The notes under the pieces were generated by a model. The model did no database searches. It saw nothing but the letters and a program-made list of their open reading frames with translations, and was not told where the DNA came from. Source: an uncultured Paraprevotella sp. (GTDB lineage Bacteria > Bacteroidota > Bacteroidia > Bacteroidales > Bacteroidaceae). Taken from it: DNA of 64,000 nt. The stretch's first letter is position 1, and the number at the start of each line of letters is the position of its first letter. The stretch spans positions 1 through 64,000 of the forward strand of contig CALULA010000008.1 of assembly GCA_944321365.1 (NCBI GenBank). The letters are read 5' to 3'. Position numbers and translations under genes: made by a program. This document shows positions 45,708 through 55,212 of this stretch, piece by piece.

Positions 45708-47309
45708 ATGGAAGAAACTAAACAAACGAAAGACATTCATAAGAAAGAAATTGATGAAGACACTTTCCGGCACAAAAAAACGTCCGCATTCCAAAGACTC
45801 CGTTGGATCGCCCCTCTTTTCGGACTGTTCATCTTGGTCGACATGTTCTATGAAGGCGAAGTGCATAAAGTGTTCTACAATTGGCATACGTACTTCTTCA
45901 TGATTCTGCTCTTGTGGAGCTTCCCCAATTTCAAGGCCTATTTAGACAAAGAAGAACTGACAGAAGAAGAAAGGCAACAGGCTATCGGCCCTTTCTCCTC
46001 TTTCCGGCACCTCATTACTTTCGCTATCAGCCTTATCGGAGTGATATCTTATTTCATATTATCCACCGACATTCCCGGAACTAAAGTCATCTACTGGAAC
46101 AGGACTGAGATGCTCTGGCCCGCCGCCGACTTGCCTAAAGAGTATTTGATTGAACAATACAGAAACGGGGATTTCTATGCCGGCATGTCCAAGGAATATA
46201 CTTATGGAAGCGGAAGGGGACGTCATACAGAACGCCAAAAGGAAGGCTTCGGTTACAAAAAATGGAAATCATCAGGCGACTACTACATGGGAAACTGGAA
46301 AGAGGGAGAACGCACCTGCGGACTATACGTCTGGGGAGAGAGCGGTGCCGCCTATTTCGGCGACTTTGCCTGGAACGAAGACTCCTCCAGATATGACATT
46401 ACCGGGCGAGGCATCTACTGCTATTCCGGTGGCCACAGCTTCGACGGGCACTTCAAGAACGGGAACCGTGAAGGATGGGGATATTACTATTACCATGACG
46501 GACGAAGACTCTACGCAGAGTTCAAAGACAACGAACGGATAGCCTACAATGAACTGGCGCGGAAGGATTGCTACGTGGGCTGGTTCAAGGAGCGCGAATA
46601 TACCGGCTACGGACGCTATTACTACGCCGAAGGAGGATTCTATCAGGGCTGGTTCAAGAACGGGATGTTCAACGGACCGGGCAAGGTGGCGGACGCACAA
46701 AACCAGATTGTAGCCGACCGACGATGGAAGATGGCCGATCCGGAAGACGTCCGGGCACGCTTCCTGGTGAAACCTGCGGACGGCACAGGAAATATCTCCG
46801 ACTTGCCGGACAGCATTCTGGTGAATACAAAATACGGCCCCCGACTGATAACATTCTCCCGCAAGGACATGCTCCAGCGGCCCAAACGGTCCGAAGACAT
46901 CAATGCAGAAGACGCCTTCCTCACGCAACCGGACCCGTCGGCCCGCAGAATCGTGCGTTACAAGGGCAGGCTGGTGAACAAAAAGCCGGAAGGAACAGCA
47001 GAAGCCACATTCGAGAACGGAGATGTGTACATCGGAGGCTGGCACAACGGACTCCGGGAAGGGTACGGGGAGATCCGGTACACCAACGGAGAGGAATACA
47101 AGGGGGAGTGGAAAGCCGACAAGCGGACCGGAAAAGGATATTACTTCAAAGGACCGAACGACTATGTAAAGGGGGACTTCGTCGACGGTCGCCCGCATGG
47201 CCTCGCCATCCGCTACGTCAACGGCGTCAGGATTTTCAACGGCAGATGGGAAAACGGACGGCCCACAAAGAAAGGGATAAAAGCAAATGCACGTGGCAAA
47301 ACGCCCTGA
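45708..47309 (+). CDS. MORN-repeat membrane protein
   Basis: A 533-residue protein. Three N-terminal hydrophobic helices (about 42-50 to 60, 65-80 and 105-125) follow a charged leader. After that a series of MORN units runs over most of the chain: DYYMGNWKEGERTCGLYVW, FDGHFKNGNREGWGYYYY, FYQGWFKNGMFNGPGKV, VYIGGWHNGLREGYGEIRY and EYKGEWKADKRTGKGYYF. The series is broken by a non-repeat insert at about 345-420. MORN repeats form beta-hairpin ribbons used in protein or lipid contact. Topology and partner unknown. No operon mate is clear; the next gene has its own promoter. Confidence 0.87.
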   Translation: MEETKQTKDIHKKEIDEDTFRHKKTSAFQRLRWIAPLFGLFILVDMFYEGEVHKVFYNWHTYFFMILLLWSFPNFKAYLDKEELTEEERQQAIGPFSSFRHLITFAISLIGVISYFILSTDIPGTKVIYWNRTEMLWPAADLPKEYLIEQYRNGDFYAGMSKEYTYGSGRGRHTERQKEGFGYKKWKSSGDYYMGNWKEGERTCGLYVWGESGAAYFGDFAWNEDSSRYDITGRGIYCYSGGHSFDGHFKNGNREGWGYYYYHDGRRLYAEFKDNERIAYNELARKDCYVGWFKEREYTGYGRYYYAEGGFYQGWFKNGMFNGPGKVADAQNQIVADRRWKMADPEDVRARFLVKPADGTGNISDLPDSILVNTKYGPRLITFSRKDMLQRPKRSEDINAEDAFLTQPDPSARRIVRYKGRLVNKKPEGTAEATFENGDVYIGGWHNGLREGYGEIRYTNGEEYKGEWKADKRTGKGYYFKGPNDYVKGDFVDGRPHGLAIRYVNGVRIFNGRWENGRPTKKGIKANARGKTP

Positions 47310-47314
47310 AAAAA

Positions 47315-47346
47315 ATTGGAATTCCGGCATAAACCGCATATATTTG
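47315..47346 (+). promoter_or_regulatory. Promoter for the MG2-domain gene
   Basis: ATTG at 47315-47318, 20-bp spacer, -7 element TATATTTG at 47339-47346. Confidence 0.6.
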
Positions 47347-47388
47347 CCGACATGAAAAGAACAGACTACCAACCTAATATATCATAAC

Positions 47389-50250
47389 ATGAAAATACAT
47401 ACCTTACTCTATGCGCTCTTCTTCCTGACATTAACCGCCACGGCACAACCGGCCGACACACCGGAAGCCCTGAACCAAAAGGTCAAGACATTCGGAACGA
47501 CCCTGCCGCAGGAAAAAGTATTCCTGCACATGGACAACACCTGCTACTTCGTTGGCGACACCATCTGGTACAAAGCTTACGTCACACGCTCGGACCGGAA
47601 CACGCTGACCGACCTGAGCAAGATTCTCTATGTGGAACTGCTCACCCCGGACGGCTACCTCGTGGAACGCCAACAACTGGAAATGCCGGACGGGACAGCC
47701 TACGGAGCTTTCGCACTGAAGGACTCTCTCTACGCCGGCTATTACGAAATGAGGGCCTACACGCTTTGGCAACTGAACTTCGGGACCTGCGAACATCCGC
47801 ATTCCAGATGGACAGAAGACCTGTTCTACAACCGCCAGCTGGCCAAAGATTTCTTCCGCGACTACGATAAAATCTACTCACGGGTGTTCCCCGTGTTCGA
47901 CGCACCGCAATCGCCCGGCGACTACACCAAGGACATGACACTGCGCCCGCTGCGGAGGTATTTCAAGTCAACGGACAAGAAACCGGAGGTGGACGTGCGG
48001 TTCTATCCCGAAGGAGGAAATCTGGTGGCGGGCACGGACGGACGTATCGCCTTTGAAGCCAACACCAAGGAAGGCCGTCATCTGGACGTGACACTCTCCA
48101 TCCGCGACACCGACGGCAAGGAAATCACCAGTGCACGGACCGTCCATCGCGGACGCGGTGTATTCCTGCTGCCCGACATCCCTGCCGACGGGCGGTACAA
48201 CGCGGTATTCCAGTACGAAGGCCATGACTATAGCGTGGACCTGCCCCGACCGGAGAAAGCAGGATGTGCCCTTAGTGTCACGCAGAACGACAGCACCGTG
48301 ACCGTTTCCATCCAGTCGGCCGGATTGCCGCCGACAGCCCTTGGACTGCAGGTCATGCGTGGAGGCGTCCCCTCGGCTTTCTATGACGTCAGCCTCGATG
48401 CAAACGGTCGGAACGAAGTCTGCATACCGTTGTCCCGACTGTCCACGGGCGTGAACCAGCTCACACTCTTCGACGGAAAAGGACAGATCTATGCCGACCG
48501 CCTGTTCTTCGTCAACCGTCACGATTACGACACACCGCAACTGACGGTCAGCGGCATCAGCGAGCAATACGCACCCTTCGAGCCTGTCACCCTGCAACTG
48601 CAGCTGGCCCGCCCCGACACATCGGCCCATGTGTCCTTGTCCGTCCGCGACCGCGCCACAGACGAACCGAATTACGACAACGGCAATCTGCTCACCGAGA
48701 TGCTGCTCGCCAGCGAGCTGAAGGGCTTCGTGGAGAATCCCGGCTATTATTTTGAGGCCGACGACAGCATCCACCGCCATGCACTCGACCTGCTGATGAT
48801 GGTGCAGGGCTGGCGGCGGTATGCCTGGAAAACCATGGCGGGCGTGGAACCGATGTCGCTCAGGCACATGCCGGAACAGTTGCAGACCATTTCGGGATGC
48901 GTCAATGAGATAGAAACGTTCCGGATGGCCTACAACTCCTATTTCAAGGAAGAGGACTGGTTGCCCGGACTGGGCACAATGCGATTGCCCGACAACGCGG
49001 TGGAACGCGACGAGACCATAGAGAATATGATGGAACAGGCAGACGACGGCACGGACGGAACCGGTATAACGTCGGACAACACGTCCGACCACGACCCGCT
49101 GACCCAGCTGTACGAAGACAATCACCGCGACCCGTTCGGGCACGGCTTCCGCCTGAGCAACCTGAAAAAGGAGGTCAACGTGTGGCCCACATTCGTACAG
49201 GGCACAGACCACATGAGCCTGCTGCAAGGCACTGAAAACGGAACCTTCTACATGAAAACGCCCTTGCTCTACGGACAATACATCCTGTTCCTGCAGGCTG
49301 CCGACCAAGACAAGGGAGAAGACTACATCAAGAAGAAAACGGGCAAGGACTTCACCGATGAGGAAGCGTACCCCGACTATTACGTTAAACTTAACCGGTT
49401 CTTCCCGCTCTTCACCAAACCCTACAACTACTATCAGGACATCCCGCGCGATGGGACAGAAAGCGATTTCGACCTCACCGGCGGCAACGAATCCTTCACC
49501 GACCGTAAGCTGGGCACGATTACCGTAAGGACGCGGCGGGGCGGACTGCGGCGGCTCGACCTGAGCAAGCCTGCCCTGGTGGTGGACGCCTACGAAGCGT
49601 TCAACCTGACGGCGGATTACGGTCTGAACACCGGGACACACAACTGGGTGACCTTCCCGCAACAAGTGGCCCTGGCCTACATCGGCGACATGGGCATGGA
49701 CCGCGACTTCTTCCTGCAAGTCCGTTACGACGGCAAGCCCGTCAACCAGAAAGCGGCACGTCAGCACACAGCCCCGCCCCCAATGCTCAACGGAACGCAG
49801 ATAGAAATCCCGCCTGTCATCATGGCCGGAGAGGGAAAAATGGACAAGTACCGCCACCTGCGCAATCTGGACAAGCTCTACATCTACACCGACTATGCGC
49901 CACGCGAGCAGGGCAGTCCCAAGTACCAGGGCAGCAACCAGCCGGACGTGATTATCGACTACCGGCTCTTCCCCAACGACGGTTACCAGATGACTTACCG
50001 CGACCGCCGATACATCATGGACGGATATGCCGTGTGCGAGGACTTCTACAGTCCGGACTACAGCCAGCACCCGCTGCCCGACACGAAAGACTACCGCCGC
50101 ACGCTGTACTGGAATCCCAACGTAAAATTCGACACCAACGGAAAGGCCATCGTCACCCTCTACAACAACAGCAAACAGACGGTGCTGGGCATCGACGCAC
50201 AAGGGATAGACGCCACAGGGACGCCTCTCGTATGGAGCAGCGGGGACTGA
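47389..50250 (+). CDS. Exported MG2-domain protein, Bacteroidota family
   Basis: A 953-residue exported protein with signal peptide MKIHTLLYALFFLTLTATAQ. The opening LPQEKVFLHMDNTCYFVGDT is the macroglobulin-like MG2 pattern found in large Bacteroidota proteins, and further beta-sandwich repeats follow (FYPEGGNLVAGTDGRIAFEA; QLTVSGISEQYAPFEPVTLQ). The central part includes DLLMMVQGWRRYAWKTMAGV, frequent in this family. Many relatives carry a TonB-plug segment; I could not confirm one. No thioester motif of true alpha-2-macroglobulins was seen. It ends at a strong intrinsic terminator. Function unknown, probably envelope-associated. Confidence 0.8.
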   Translation: MKIHTLLYALFFLTLTATAQPADTPEALNQKVKTFGTTLPQEKVFLHMDNTCYFVGDTIWYKAYVTRSDRNTLTDLSKILYVELLTPDGYLVERQQLEMPDGTAYGAFALKDSLYAGYYEMRAYTLWQLNFGTCEHPHSRWTEDLFYNRQLAKDFFRDYDKIYSRVFPVFDAPQSPGDYTKDMTLRPLRRYFKSTDKKPEVDVRFYPEGGNLVAGTDGRIAFEANTKEGRHLDVTLSIRDTDGKEITSARTVHRGRGVFLLPDIPADGRYNAVFQYEGHDYSVDLPRPEKAGCALSVTQNDSTVTVSIQSAGLPPTALGLQVMRGGVPSAFYDVSLDANGRNEVCIPLSRLSTGVNQLTLFDGKGQIYADRLFFVNRHDYDTPQLTVSGISEQYAPFEPVTLQLQLARPDTSAHVSLSVRDRATDEPNYDNGNLLTEMLLASELKGFVENPGYYFEADDSIHRHALDLLMMVQGWRRYAWKTMAGVEPMSLRHMPEQLQTISGCVNEIETFRMAYNSYFKEEDWLPGLGTMRLPDNAVERDETIENMMEQADDGTDGTGITSDNTSDHDPLTQLYEDNHRDPFGHGFRLSNLKKEVNVWPTFVQGTDHMSLLQGTENGTFYMKTPLLYGQYILFLQAADQDKGEDYIKKKTGKDFTDEEAYPDYYVKLNRFFPLFTKPYNYYQDIPRDGTESDFDLTGGNESFTDRKLGTITVRTRRGGLRRLDLSKPALVVDAYEAFNLTADYGLNTGTHNWVTFPQQVALAYIGDMGMDRDFFLQVRYDGKPVNQKAARQHTAPPPMLNGTQIEIPPVIMAGEGKMDKYRHLRNLDKLYIYTDYAPREQGSPKYQGSNQPDVIIDYRLFPNDGYQMTYRDRRYIMDGYAVCEDFYSPDYSQHPLPDTKDYRRTLYWNPNVKFDTNGKAIVTLYNNSKQTVLGIDAQGIDATGTPLVWSSGD

Positions 50251-50288
50251 AGCGACATTCTTTCCACCGAAAAGCCACCTTTCTACTT

Positions 50289-50328
50289 CTATCCTGCAAC
50301 CTTTCTGCTTGCGGGATAGATTTTTTTT
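50289..50328 (+). terminator. Intrinsic terminator after the MG2-domain gene
   Basis: 11-bp stem with one G-U pair (CTATCCTGCAA / TTGCGGGATAG), 9-nt loop, then A and eight T. 38 bp after the stop codon. Confidence 0.85.
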
Positions 50329-50405
50329 GGCTTCTTTTACGTCTTTCAGCACGCTGCTGCGTCATTATTATAAACGAAGCTCACCATAAACAGAACAAAA
50401 GGACA

Positions 50406-50927
50406 ATGAAAACATTCACCCTAAAACGGTCCGGAACCGGACAGAATACAGACATGGCCTTGCTGATGAAAGCAGAACGGACCAACCTGCTGCGGTATGC
50501 CTGCTACAGACTGGGAGACCCCGATGACGCGGAAGACGCCGTACAGGACATTTTCATACGGCTGCATGCCAGACAGCAAGAGGCAGAGGGGAAGCCCTTG
50601 TCCAACCTGCGCAGCTACCTGTACCGCAGCCTTTCCAACATCTGTACCGACCGGCTGCGCAGACGGCATACAAGGGTTCTCGTTCCCATCGAACAAGCCG
50701 CACAGGTTTGTGAAGAACCGACGGAAAACTTTGAACAGGAGTTCCAGATGATTTCCCGGCTGCTGTCCTGCATCCCGGAAGAACAGGCCGAAGTCATCCG
50801 CCTGCGACTGCACGGAGGCAACAGCTTTGCCGACATCGCCGACATTCTGAACATTCCGGTGTCTACCGCAAAATCCCGTTTCCAGTACGGCATAGATAAA
50901 ATCAGGAATCAAATCAAACGACAATAA
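50406..50927 (+). CDS. ECF-family RNA polymerase sigma factor
   Basis: A 173-residue sigma-70 family protein from MKTFTLKRSGTGQ; the larger open frame upstream runs back through the terminator and MG2 gene and is not real. Region 2 is LLRYACYRLGDPDDAEDAVQ with DIFIRLHARQ, and region 4 is IPEEQAEVIRLRLHGG with the helix-turn-helix FADIADILNIPVSTAKSRFQ. No region 3, as in ECF factors. 24 bp upstream of a zinc-finger anti-sigma-like gene, the usual pairing. Target promoter unknown. Confidence 0.92.
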   Translation: MKTFTLKRSGTGQNTDMALLMKAERTNLLRYACYRLGDPDDAEDAVQDIFIRLHARQQEAEGKPLSNLRSYLYRSLSNICTDRLRRRHTRVLVPIEQAAQVCEEPTENFEQEFQMISRLLSCIPEEQAEVIRLRLHGGNSFADIADILNIPVSTAKSRFQYGIDKIRNQIKRQ

Positions 50928-50951
50928 CTCACCCTAAAAACAAAGAAGACC

Positions 50952-52235
50952 ATGACTTGTGAAGAATTCAAACGACACATTGCCGACCTGTGCGACACCA
51001 CAGCACCGCGCACAGACATCCGGAAAGCCTGTATGGAGCATCTGGAAAAATGCGACTCCTGCCGCGCCTATTATGAAAGTTTCATGCACACAGTCGGACT
51101 GCTCACGCCCAAACATGCACCACGGTCCCGCCGCAACAGACGGCAAAGAACCCTGCAACGGCTCCTGCAGGCTGCCGCCATACTCCTCGTGTTCCTCACC
51201 GGAGTCGGAGTGGGACTGAGCGACCTGTTCTCCACCAAGGCGGAGGCCAGTCCCTCACTTCCGGAGCTGTTCGACCAATGCATCCGGCAGTCACGCGAGG
51301 CCAAAGGCTTCTCCATGTGGGCCTATGTCCGCACCGCCCCGCAGGAGAACTTCGCCTGCATCGACCCGGAAGCCGAACTGCTGAAAGTACACGTCGCCGT
51401 TCTCCGGCAAGGGGGAAACGCCTGCTGGCGGATAGAAAAGGAGGGAGGCCGCACCATTGTCGGTGACGGAAACCGGCAGTATATGTGGGACAACACCGGA
51501 ACCGGCGTCTATGGCGACCTGCAGACGAACTTCGCCGAGGACTTCTCTCTGTTTCTGCAACCGGAGTCTATTCTGGAAAAAATAAAAGACGCGCTCCCGG
51601 AAAGCCGGGATGTGGAAGTGACGGTATTCCAACCCGACTCCTCCATCATCGTGAGTTTCCGCACACCGGCCGACAATCTGTCCGCCTTTTTCTCGCCGGC
51701 CTACCGAAACCGGGATTTCCTCTGCACCACCAGATGCGTGTTCAACCAGCAGGACTATCACCTGAAAGAGATAGAAATCCGGTGGGATAACAACGGGAAA
51801 GAGACCGTCGTGTTCCGAAGCGGACTCATCCGTTACGATGCTCCGCTCGCCTCGGCCGACATCACCCGACGTCCCGCCGACGGACAAATCACCTGGCTGT
51901 CGACAGACGGACCGCACATCGATGACCCGGCACGCCTCGGCAAGCTGCAGAAAGAGACTGCCGTTGAAGCGGCACGACGGATTCTGAAGGCCCTCATTGC
52001 AGGCCAGCCTCACGAAGAAGCCCTGTTCTATTATGCCGCCTCGCTGCCCGCCCTCACCGAAGAGATGAAAAACTGCCGTGTGTCCGGATTCCGCGAGGCT
52101 CCGGCCCGGAAGGACTATGCAGGCACGACCGTACACTACGAACTGCACCGCCCCGACGGCTCATCCGAACAACGCCACATAAACCTGCGGAAGGACAACG
52201 ACCAGCAGATATGGATGGTGGACGGAGGACTGTGA
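50952..52235 (+). CDS. Anti-sigma-factor-like membrane protein with a large periplasmic domain
   Basis: A 427-residue protein. The N-terminus is a zinc-finger anti-sigma motif (MTCEEFKRH... then MEHLEKCDSCRAYYES, an HxxxCxxC pattern), followed by one transmembrane helix (about 73-92, LLQAAAILLVFLTGVGVGL). The remaining 330 residues are extracytoplasmic; the part at about 100-290 reads like a LolA/RseB-type beta half-barrel (VLRQGGNACWRIEKEGGRTI, VGDGNRQYMWDNTG). It would hold the ECF sigma factor until an envelope signal arrives. The RseB-like reading is inference from strand pattern. Confidence 0.8.
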   Translation: MTCEEFKRHIADLCDTTAPRTDIRKACMEHLEKCDSCRAYYESFMHTVGLLTPKHAPRSRRNRRQRTLQRLLQAAAILLVFLTGVGVGLSDLFSTKAEASPSLPELFDQCIRQSREAKGFSMWAYVRTAPQENFACIDPEAELLKVHVAVLRQGGNACWRIEKEGGRTIVGDGNRQYMWDNTGTGVYGDLQTNFAEDFSLFLQPESILEKIKDALPESRDVEVTVFQPDSSIIVSFRTPADNLSAFFSPAYRNRDFLCTTRCVFNQQDYHLKEIEIRWDNNGKETVVFRSGLIRYDAPLASADITRRPADGQITWLSTDGPHIDDPARLGKLQKETAVEAARRILKALIAGQPHEEALFYYAASLPALTEEMKNCRVSGFREAPARKDYAGTTVHYELHRPDGSSEQRHINLRKDNDQQIWMVDGGL

Positions 52236-52279
52236 CCGGCAACAGCCCCGAAGCCCGATAACACCGACACATAGAAAGC

Positions 52280-52321
52280 AAACGGAGGACATGCCCCGCA
52301 TCGGCAGCATGTCCTCCGTTT
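52280..52321. terminator. Bidirectional terminator between anti-sigma gene and metG
   Basis: 14-bp perfect arms AAACGGAGGACATG / CATGTCCTCCGTTT at 52280-52293 and 52308-52321, followed by TCTTT on the plus strand. The two genes converge here. Confidence 0.75.
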
Positions 52322-52358
52322 CTTTATGAATGGGCTATCCCCGGTCTATCTCATTCTG

Positions 52359-54398
52359 TCAGCAGACCTCCGCCCCCGGCTTCACCTCGCGGTCTACGGT
52401 AATGACGCTCAGCGTGTCGTCATAGTTCAGGGCCGAGAGAATCATGCCCTGGCTCTCGATGCCCTTCAGCTTGCGCGGCGGCAGGTTGGCGATGAAGCAC
52501 ACCTGCTTGCCCACCAGTTCTTCAGGCTTGTAGTACTTGGAGATGCCGCTCACGATGGTACGGCATTCCAGTCCGTCGTCTATCTTGAAGCAGAGCAGCT
52601 TGTCGGCCTTGGGCACCTTGGTACATTCCAGCACGGTGCCCACGCGGATGTCCAGCTTCTGGAAGTCCTCAAAGGCGATGGTCTCGCGGATGGGCTTTGC
52701 CTTGTAGCTGGCGGCCTCGTTGGCCTTCTTCGTGTCCAGCAGTTTCTGGATCTGCGCCTCTATCACGTCGTCCTCTATCTTCTCGAAGAGCAGTTCGGGC
52801 TTGGCCAACTGATGGCCGGGCTGCAGCAGGTCGGTACGCCCCAGCTGGTCCCAGTCGAAGCTGTCCATGTTCAGCATGCCGCGCAGTTTCCGGCTGCTGA
52901 AGGGCAGGAACGGCTCAAAGGCTATGGCCAGATTGGCCGTCAGCTGCAGGGAGATGTAGATGATGGTCTTCACCCGTTCCGCATCGGTCTTCACCACTTT
53001 CCAAGGCTCGCAGTCGGCGATGTACTTGTTGCCGATGCGTGCCAGGTTCATCGCCTCCTTCTGGGCGTCGCGGAACTTGAAGGCGTCGAGCAGTTCCTCC
53101 ACCTTTCCTTTCACATCCTTGAACTCGTCCAGCGTCTGACGGTCATAGTCGGTCAGCTCGCCGCACACCGGCACTACGCCGTCGTAATATTTCTGGGTCA
53201 GCTGCAGGGCACGGTTGACGAAGTTGCCGTAGACGGCTACCAGTTCATTGTTGTTACGGGCTTGGAAATCTTTCCACGTGAAGTCGTTGTCCTTCGTTTC
53301 CGGTGCATTGGCCGTCAGCACGTAGCGGAGCACATCCTGCTTGCCGGGGAAGTCGCGCAGATATTCATGCAGCCACACGGCCCAGTTGCGCGATGTGGAA
53401 ATCTTGTCGCCCTCCAGGTTGAGAAACTCGTTGGCCGGCACGTTGTCCGGCAGGATGTAGCTGCCCTCGGCCTTGAGCATGGCGGGGAACACGATGCAGT
53501 GGAACACGATGTTGTCCTTGCCGATGAAGTGCACCAGCCGCGTTTCGGGGTCTTTCCACCACTTCTCCCACGTGTCGGGCAGCAGTTCCTTCGTGTTGCT
53601 GATATAGCCGATGGGCGCATCGAACCACACGTAGAGCACCTTGCCCTCCGCGCCTTCCACAGGCACGGGGATGCCCCAGTCCAGGTCGCGGCTCACGGCG
53701 CGGGGCTGCAGACCCATGTCTAACCAGCTCTTGCACTGCCCGTAGACGTTGTTGCGCCACTCCTTGTGCTCCTCCAGAATCCACTGCCGCAACCAGGCTT
53801 CGTGCTGGTCCAGCGGCAAATACCAGTGCTTCGTCTCGCGCATCACCGGCTTTGAGCCGCTGATGGCACTCTTGGGATTAATCAGCTCGGTAGGCGAAAG
53901 GGCGGTGCCGCACTTCTCGCACTGGTCGCCATAAGCTCCCTCGGCGTGGCAGTGGGGGCATTCGCCCGTGATGTAGCGGTCGGCCAGGAACGTGTGTGCC
54001 TCCTCGTCATAGTACTGCATGGAGGTCTTTTCCACGAACTCGCCCTTGTCGTACAGCGTGCGGAAGAAGGCGGAGGCCGTCTCGCGGTGAACCTGCGATG
54101 TGGTACGGCCATAGACGTCGAACGAAATGCCGAACTCCTCGAAGGAGTCCTTGATGAGCTTGTGGTAACGGTCCACCACGTCTTGCGGTGTCACGCCCTC
54201 TTTCCTGGCCCGTATGGTGATGGGCACACCGTGTTCATCGGAACCGCCGATGAAGAGCACGTCCTCCCCTTTCAGGCGGAGGTAGCGCACGTAGATGTCC
54301 GCCGGAACATACACTCCCGCCAGATGGCCGATATGCACCGGGCCGTTGGCGTAGGGCAGAGCCGACGTGACGGTTGTTCTCTTAAATTTCTTCTCCAT
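52359..54398 (-). CDS. metG: Methionyl-tRNA synthetase
   Basis: About 679 residues from [20 protein letters not shown]; the extra 41 residues in the longer ORF are unlike the family. HIGH motif GPVHIGH at 20-25, a zinc knuckle [17 protein letters not shown], and a KMSKS-equivalent [13 protein letters not shown]. The C-terminus carries the Trbp111/EMAP-II-like tRNA-binding domain ([20 protein letters not shown] ... [11 protein letters not shown]) that makes dimers. It is a single-gene unit with its own -7 element and a bidirectional terminator. Confidence 0.96.
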   Translation of the reverse strand: MEKKFKRTTVTSALPYANGPVHIGHLAGVYVPADIYVRYLRLKGEDVLFIGGSDEHGVPITIRARKEGVTPQDVVDRYHKLIKDSFEEFGISFDVYGRTTSQVHRETASAFFRTLYDKGEFVEKTSMQYYDEEAHTFLADRYITGECPHCHAEGAYGDQCEKCGTALSPTELINPKSAISGSKPVMRETKHWYLPLDQHEAWLRQWILEEHKEWRNNVYGQCKSWLDMGLQPRAVSRDLDWGIPVPVEGAEGKVLYVWFDAPIGYISNTKELLPDTWEKWWKDPETRLVHFIGKDNIVFHCIVFPAMLKAEGSYILPDNVPANEFLNLEGDKISTSRNWAVWLHEYLRDFPGKQDVLRYVLTANAPETKDNDFTWKDFQARNNNELVAVYGNFVNRALQLTQKYYDGVVPVCGELTDYDRQTLDEFKDVKGKVEELLDAFKFRDAQKEAMNLARIGNKYIADCEPWKVVKTDAERVKTIIYISLQLTANLAIAFEPFLPFSSRKLRGMLNMDSFDWDQLGRTDLLQPGHQLAKPELLFEKIEDDVIEAQIQKLLDTKKANEAASYKAKPIRETIAFEDFQKLDIRVGTVLECTKVPKADKLLCFKIDDGLECRTIVSGISKYYKPEELVGKQVCFIANLPPRKLKGIESQGMILSALNYDDTLSVITVDREVKPGAEVC

Positions 54399-54442
54399 TG
54401 TATATTGCTTTAGATTGATTGTCATTGCTGTGCAAAACCTTG

Positions 54443-54450
54443 CAAAGTTA
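54443..54450 (-). promoter_or_regulatory. -7 element for metG
   Basis: TAACTTTG on the minus strand, 45 bp before the chosen ATG. The nearest TTTTG is 24 bp further up, longer than the usual spacer. Confidence 0.45.
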
Positions 54451-54818
54451 AGGAATATCGCCGGAAAAACCGAACAAAACCGACAGATTAACGCAACAAA
54501 GGCGGGGAGGCGCTCTGGCAACCGTATAGCCCCGCAGGGCCTCGCTCACGAAGAAACAGCACGAAAAGCTGGAATCCCCGTTGCCGGAACGCTGCGGCAG
54601 ACAGCACGCCGGACACGTCACGCGCCATTCACCGCTCCGGCTGGCATGGTGACAGAAATGCAGTCATCCGCCCGTTCTGCCGACATTCTGTCAATCATCC
54701 GCCCCGGAAAGCCGTCGGAACGGGCGGCAGAAAAGCACCATCCGGAGCGGCATCCTGCATAAATATGCGCCACAAACTGCATATTTGCGCATTTCCCCTG
54801 CATATCATGCACCGTCTT
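54451..54818. other. Intergenic stretch upstream of array 5
   Basis: No credible gene. Isolated TCCGCC, TGCGCC (54766) and TGCGCA (54786) words occur at irregular spacing before the regular array begins. An 8-bp inverted repeat AAATATGC / GCATATTT lies near 54761-54787. Confidence 0.45.
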
Positions 54819-54994
54819 TGCGGAAAAACGCGGACGGCTGTGCGGAAAGACGCGGACGTTTGTGCGCACAAACGCGGAATTCTTTCCGCAAAGACGGGAG
54901 AATCTCTCCGCACAACGGCCCGGAAACATGCGCAAGGCCTTGTTTTTTTGCCAGAACGACCCTCCGCGATGTTCCGCACCATCCGGCAGAATGA
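54819..54994. repeat. 22-bp phased intergenic array 5 (8 units, the longest)
   Basis: Cores at 54819 (TGCGGA), 54841 (TGCGGA), 54863 (TGCGCA), 54885 (TCCGCA), 54907 (TCCGCA), 54929 (TGCGCA) and 54973 (TCCGCA); position 54951 is in register but decayed. Units 1 and 2 share AACGCGGACG / GACGCGGACG after the core, so the non-core part also has a consensus. It lies between the metG 5' end and the ABC permease 3' end. Confidence 0.85.
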
Positions 54995-55212
54995 AAGCGG
55001 AAACCGGGAAAACCTGCCGCGAAGGCGGCAAAAACCGCGCAGACGGTTGCGCGTCCCGCCCAGTCGTGCGCAAAAAGGCGGCGACCGTCTGTCAGTTTGA
55101 CAAACAGCCGCCGCCTGAGATTGAAGCAGAGAGCACTGCCGCGCACGGCAAGTGTATATAAACGATTCTCGCGGGGGCAGGACTGACAAAATGTAACCCG
55201 CCCCACCGGGCC
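54995..55212. other. Intergenic stretch downstream of array 5
   Basis: Degenerate GC-rich continuation of the array (AGCGGA at 54996, TGCGCG and TGCGCA near 55049 and 55076) out of strict register. No gene seen. Contains nothing recognisable as a terminator for the permease operon. Confidence 0.4.

Noticed and set aside
47968..50352. 794-codon open frame antisense to the MG2-domain gene
   Set aside because: Composition (Val/Gly/His-rich) is that of a mirror frame of a GC-rich gene; no motif, signal peptide or promoter. The plus-strand gene is clearly real.
50034..50405. N-terminal extension of the ECF sigma factor
   Set aside because: Passes through an intrinsic terminator and the 3' end of the MG2-domain gene.
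54819..54994. CRISPR array
   Set aside because: Only 6 bp are constant, the period is 22 bp, there are no identical repeats of 28-36 bp and no cas genes.
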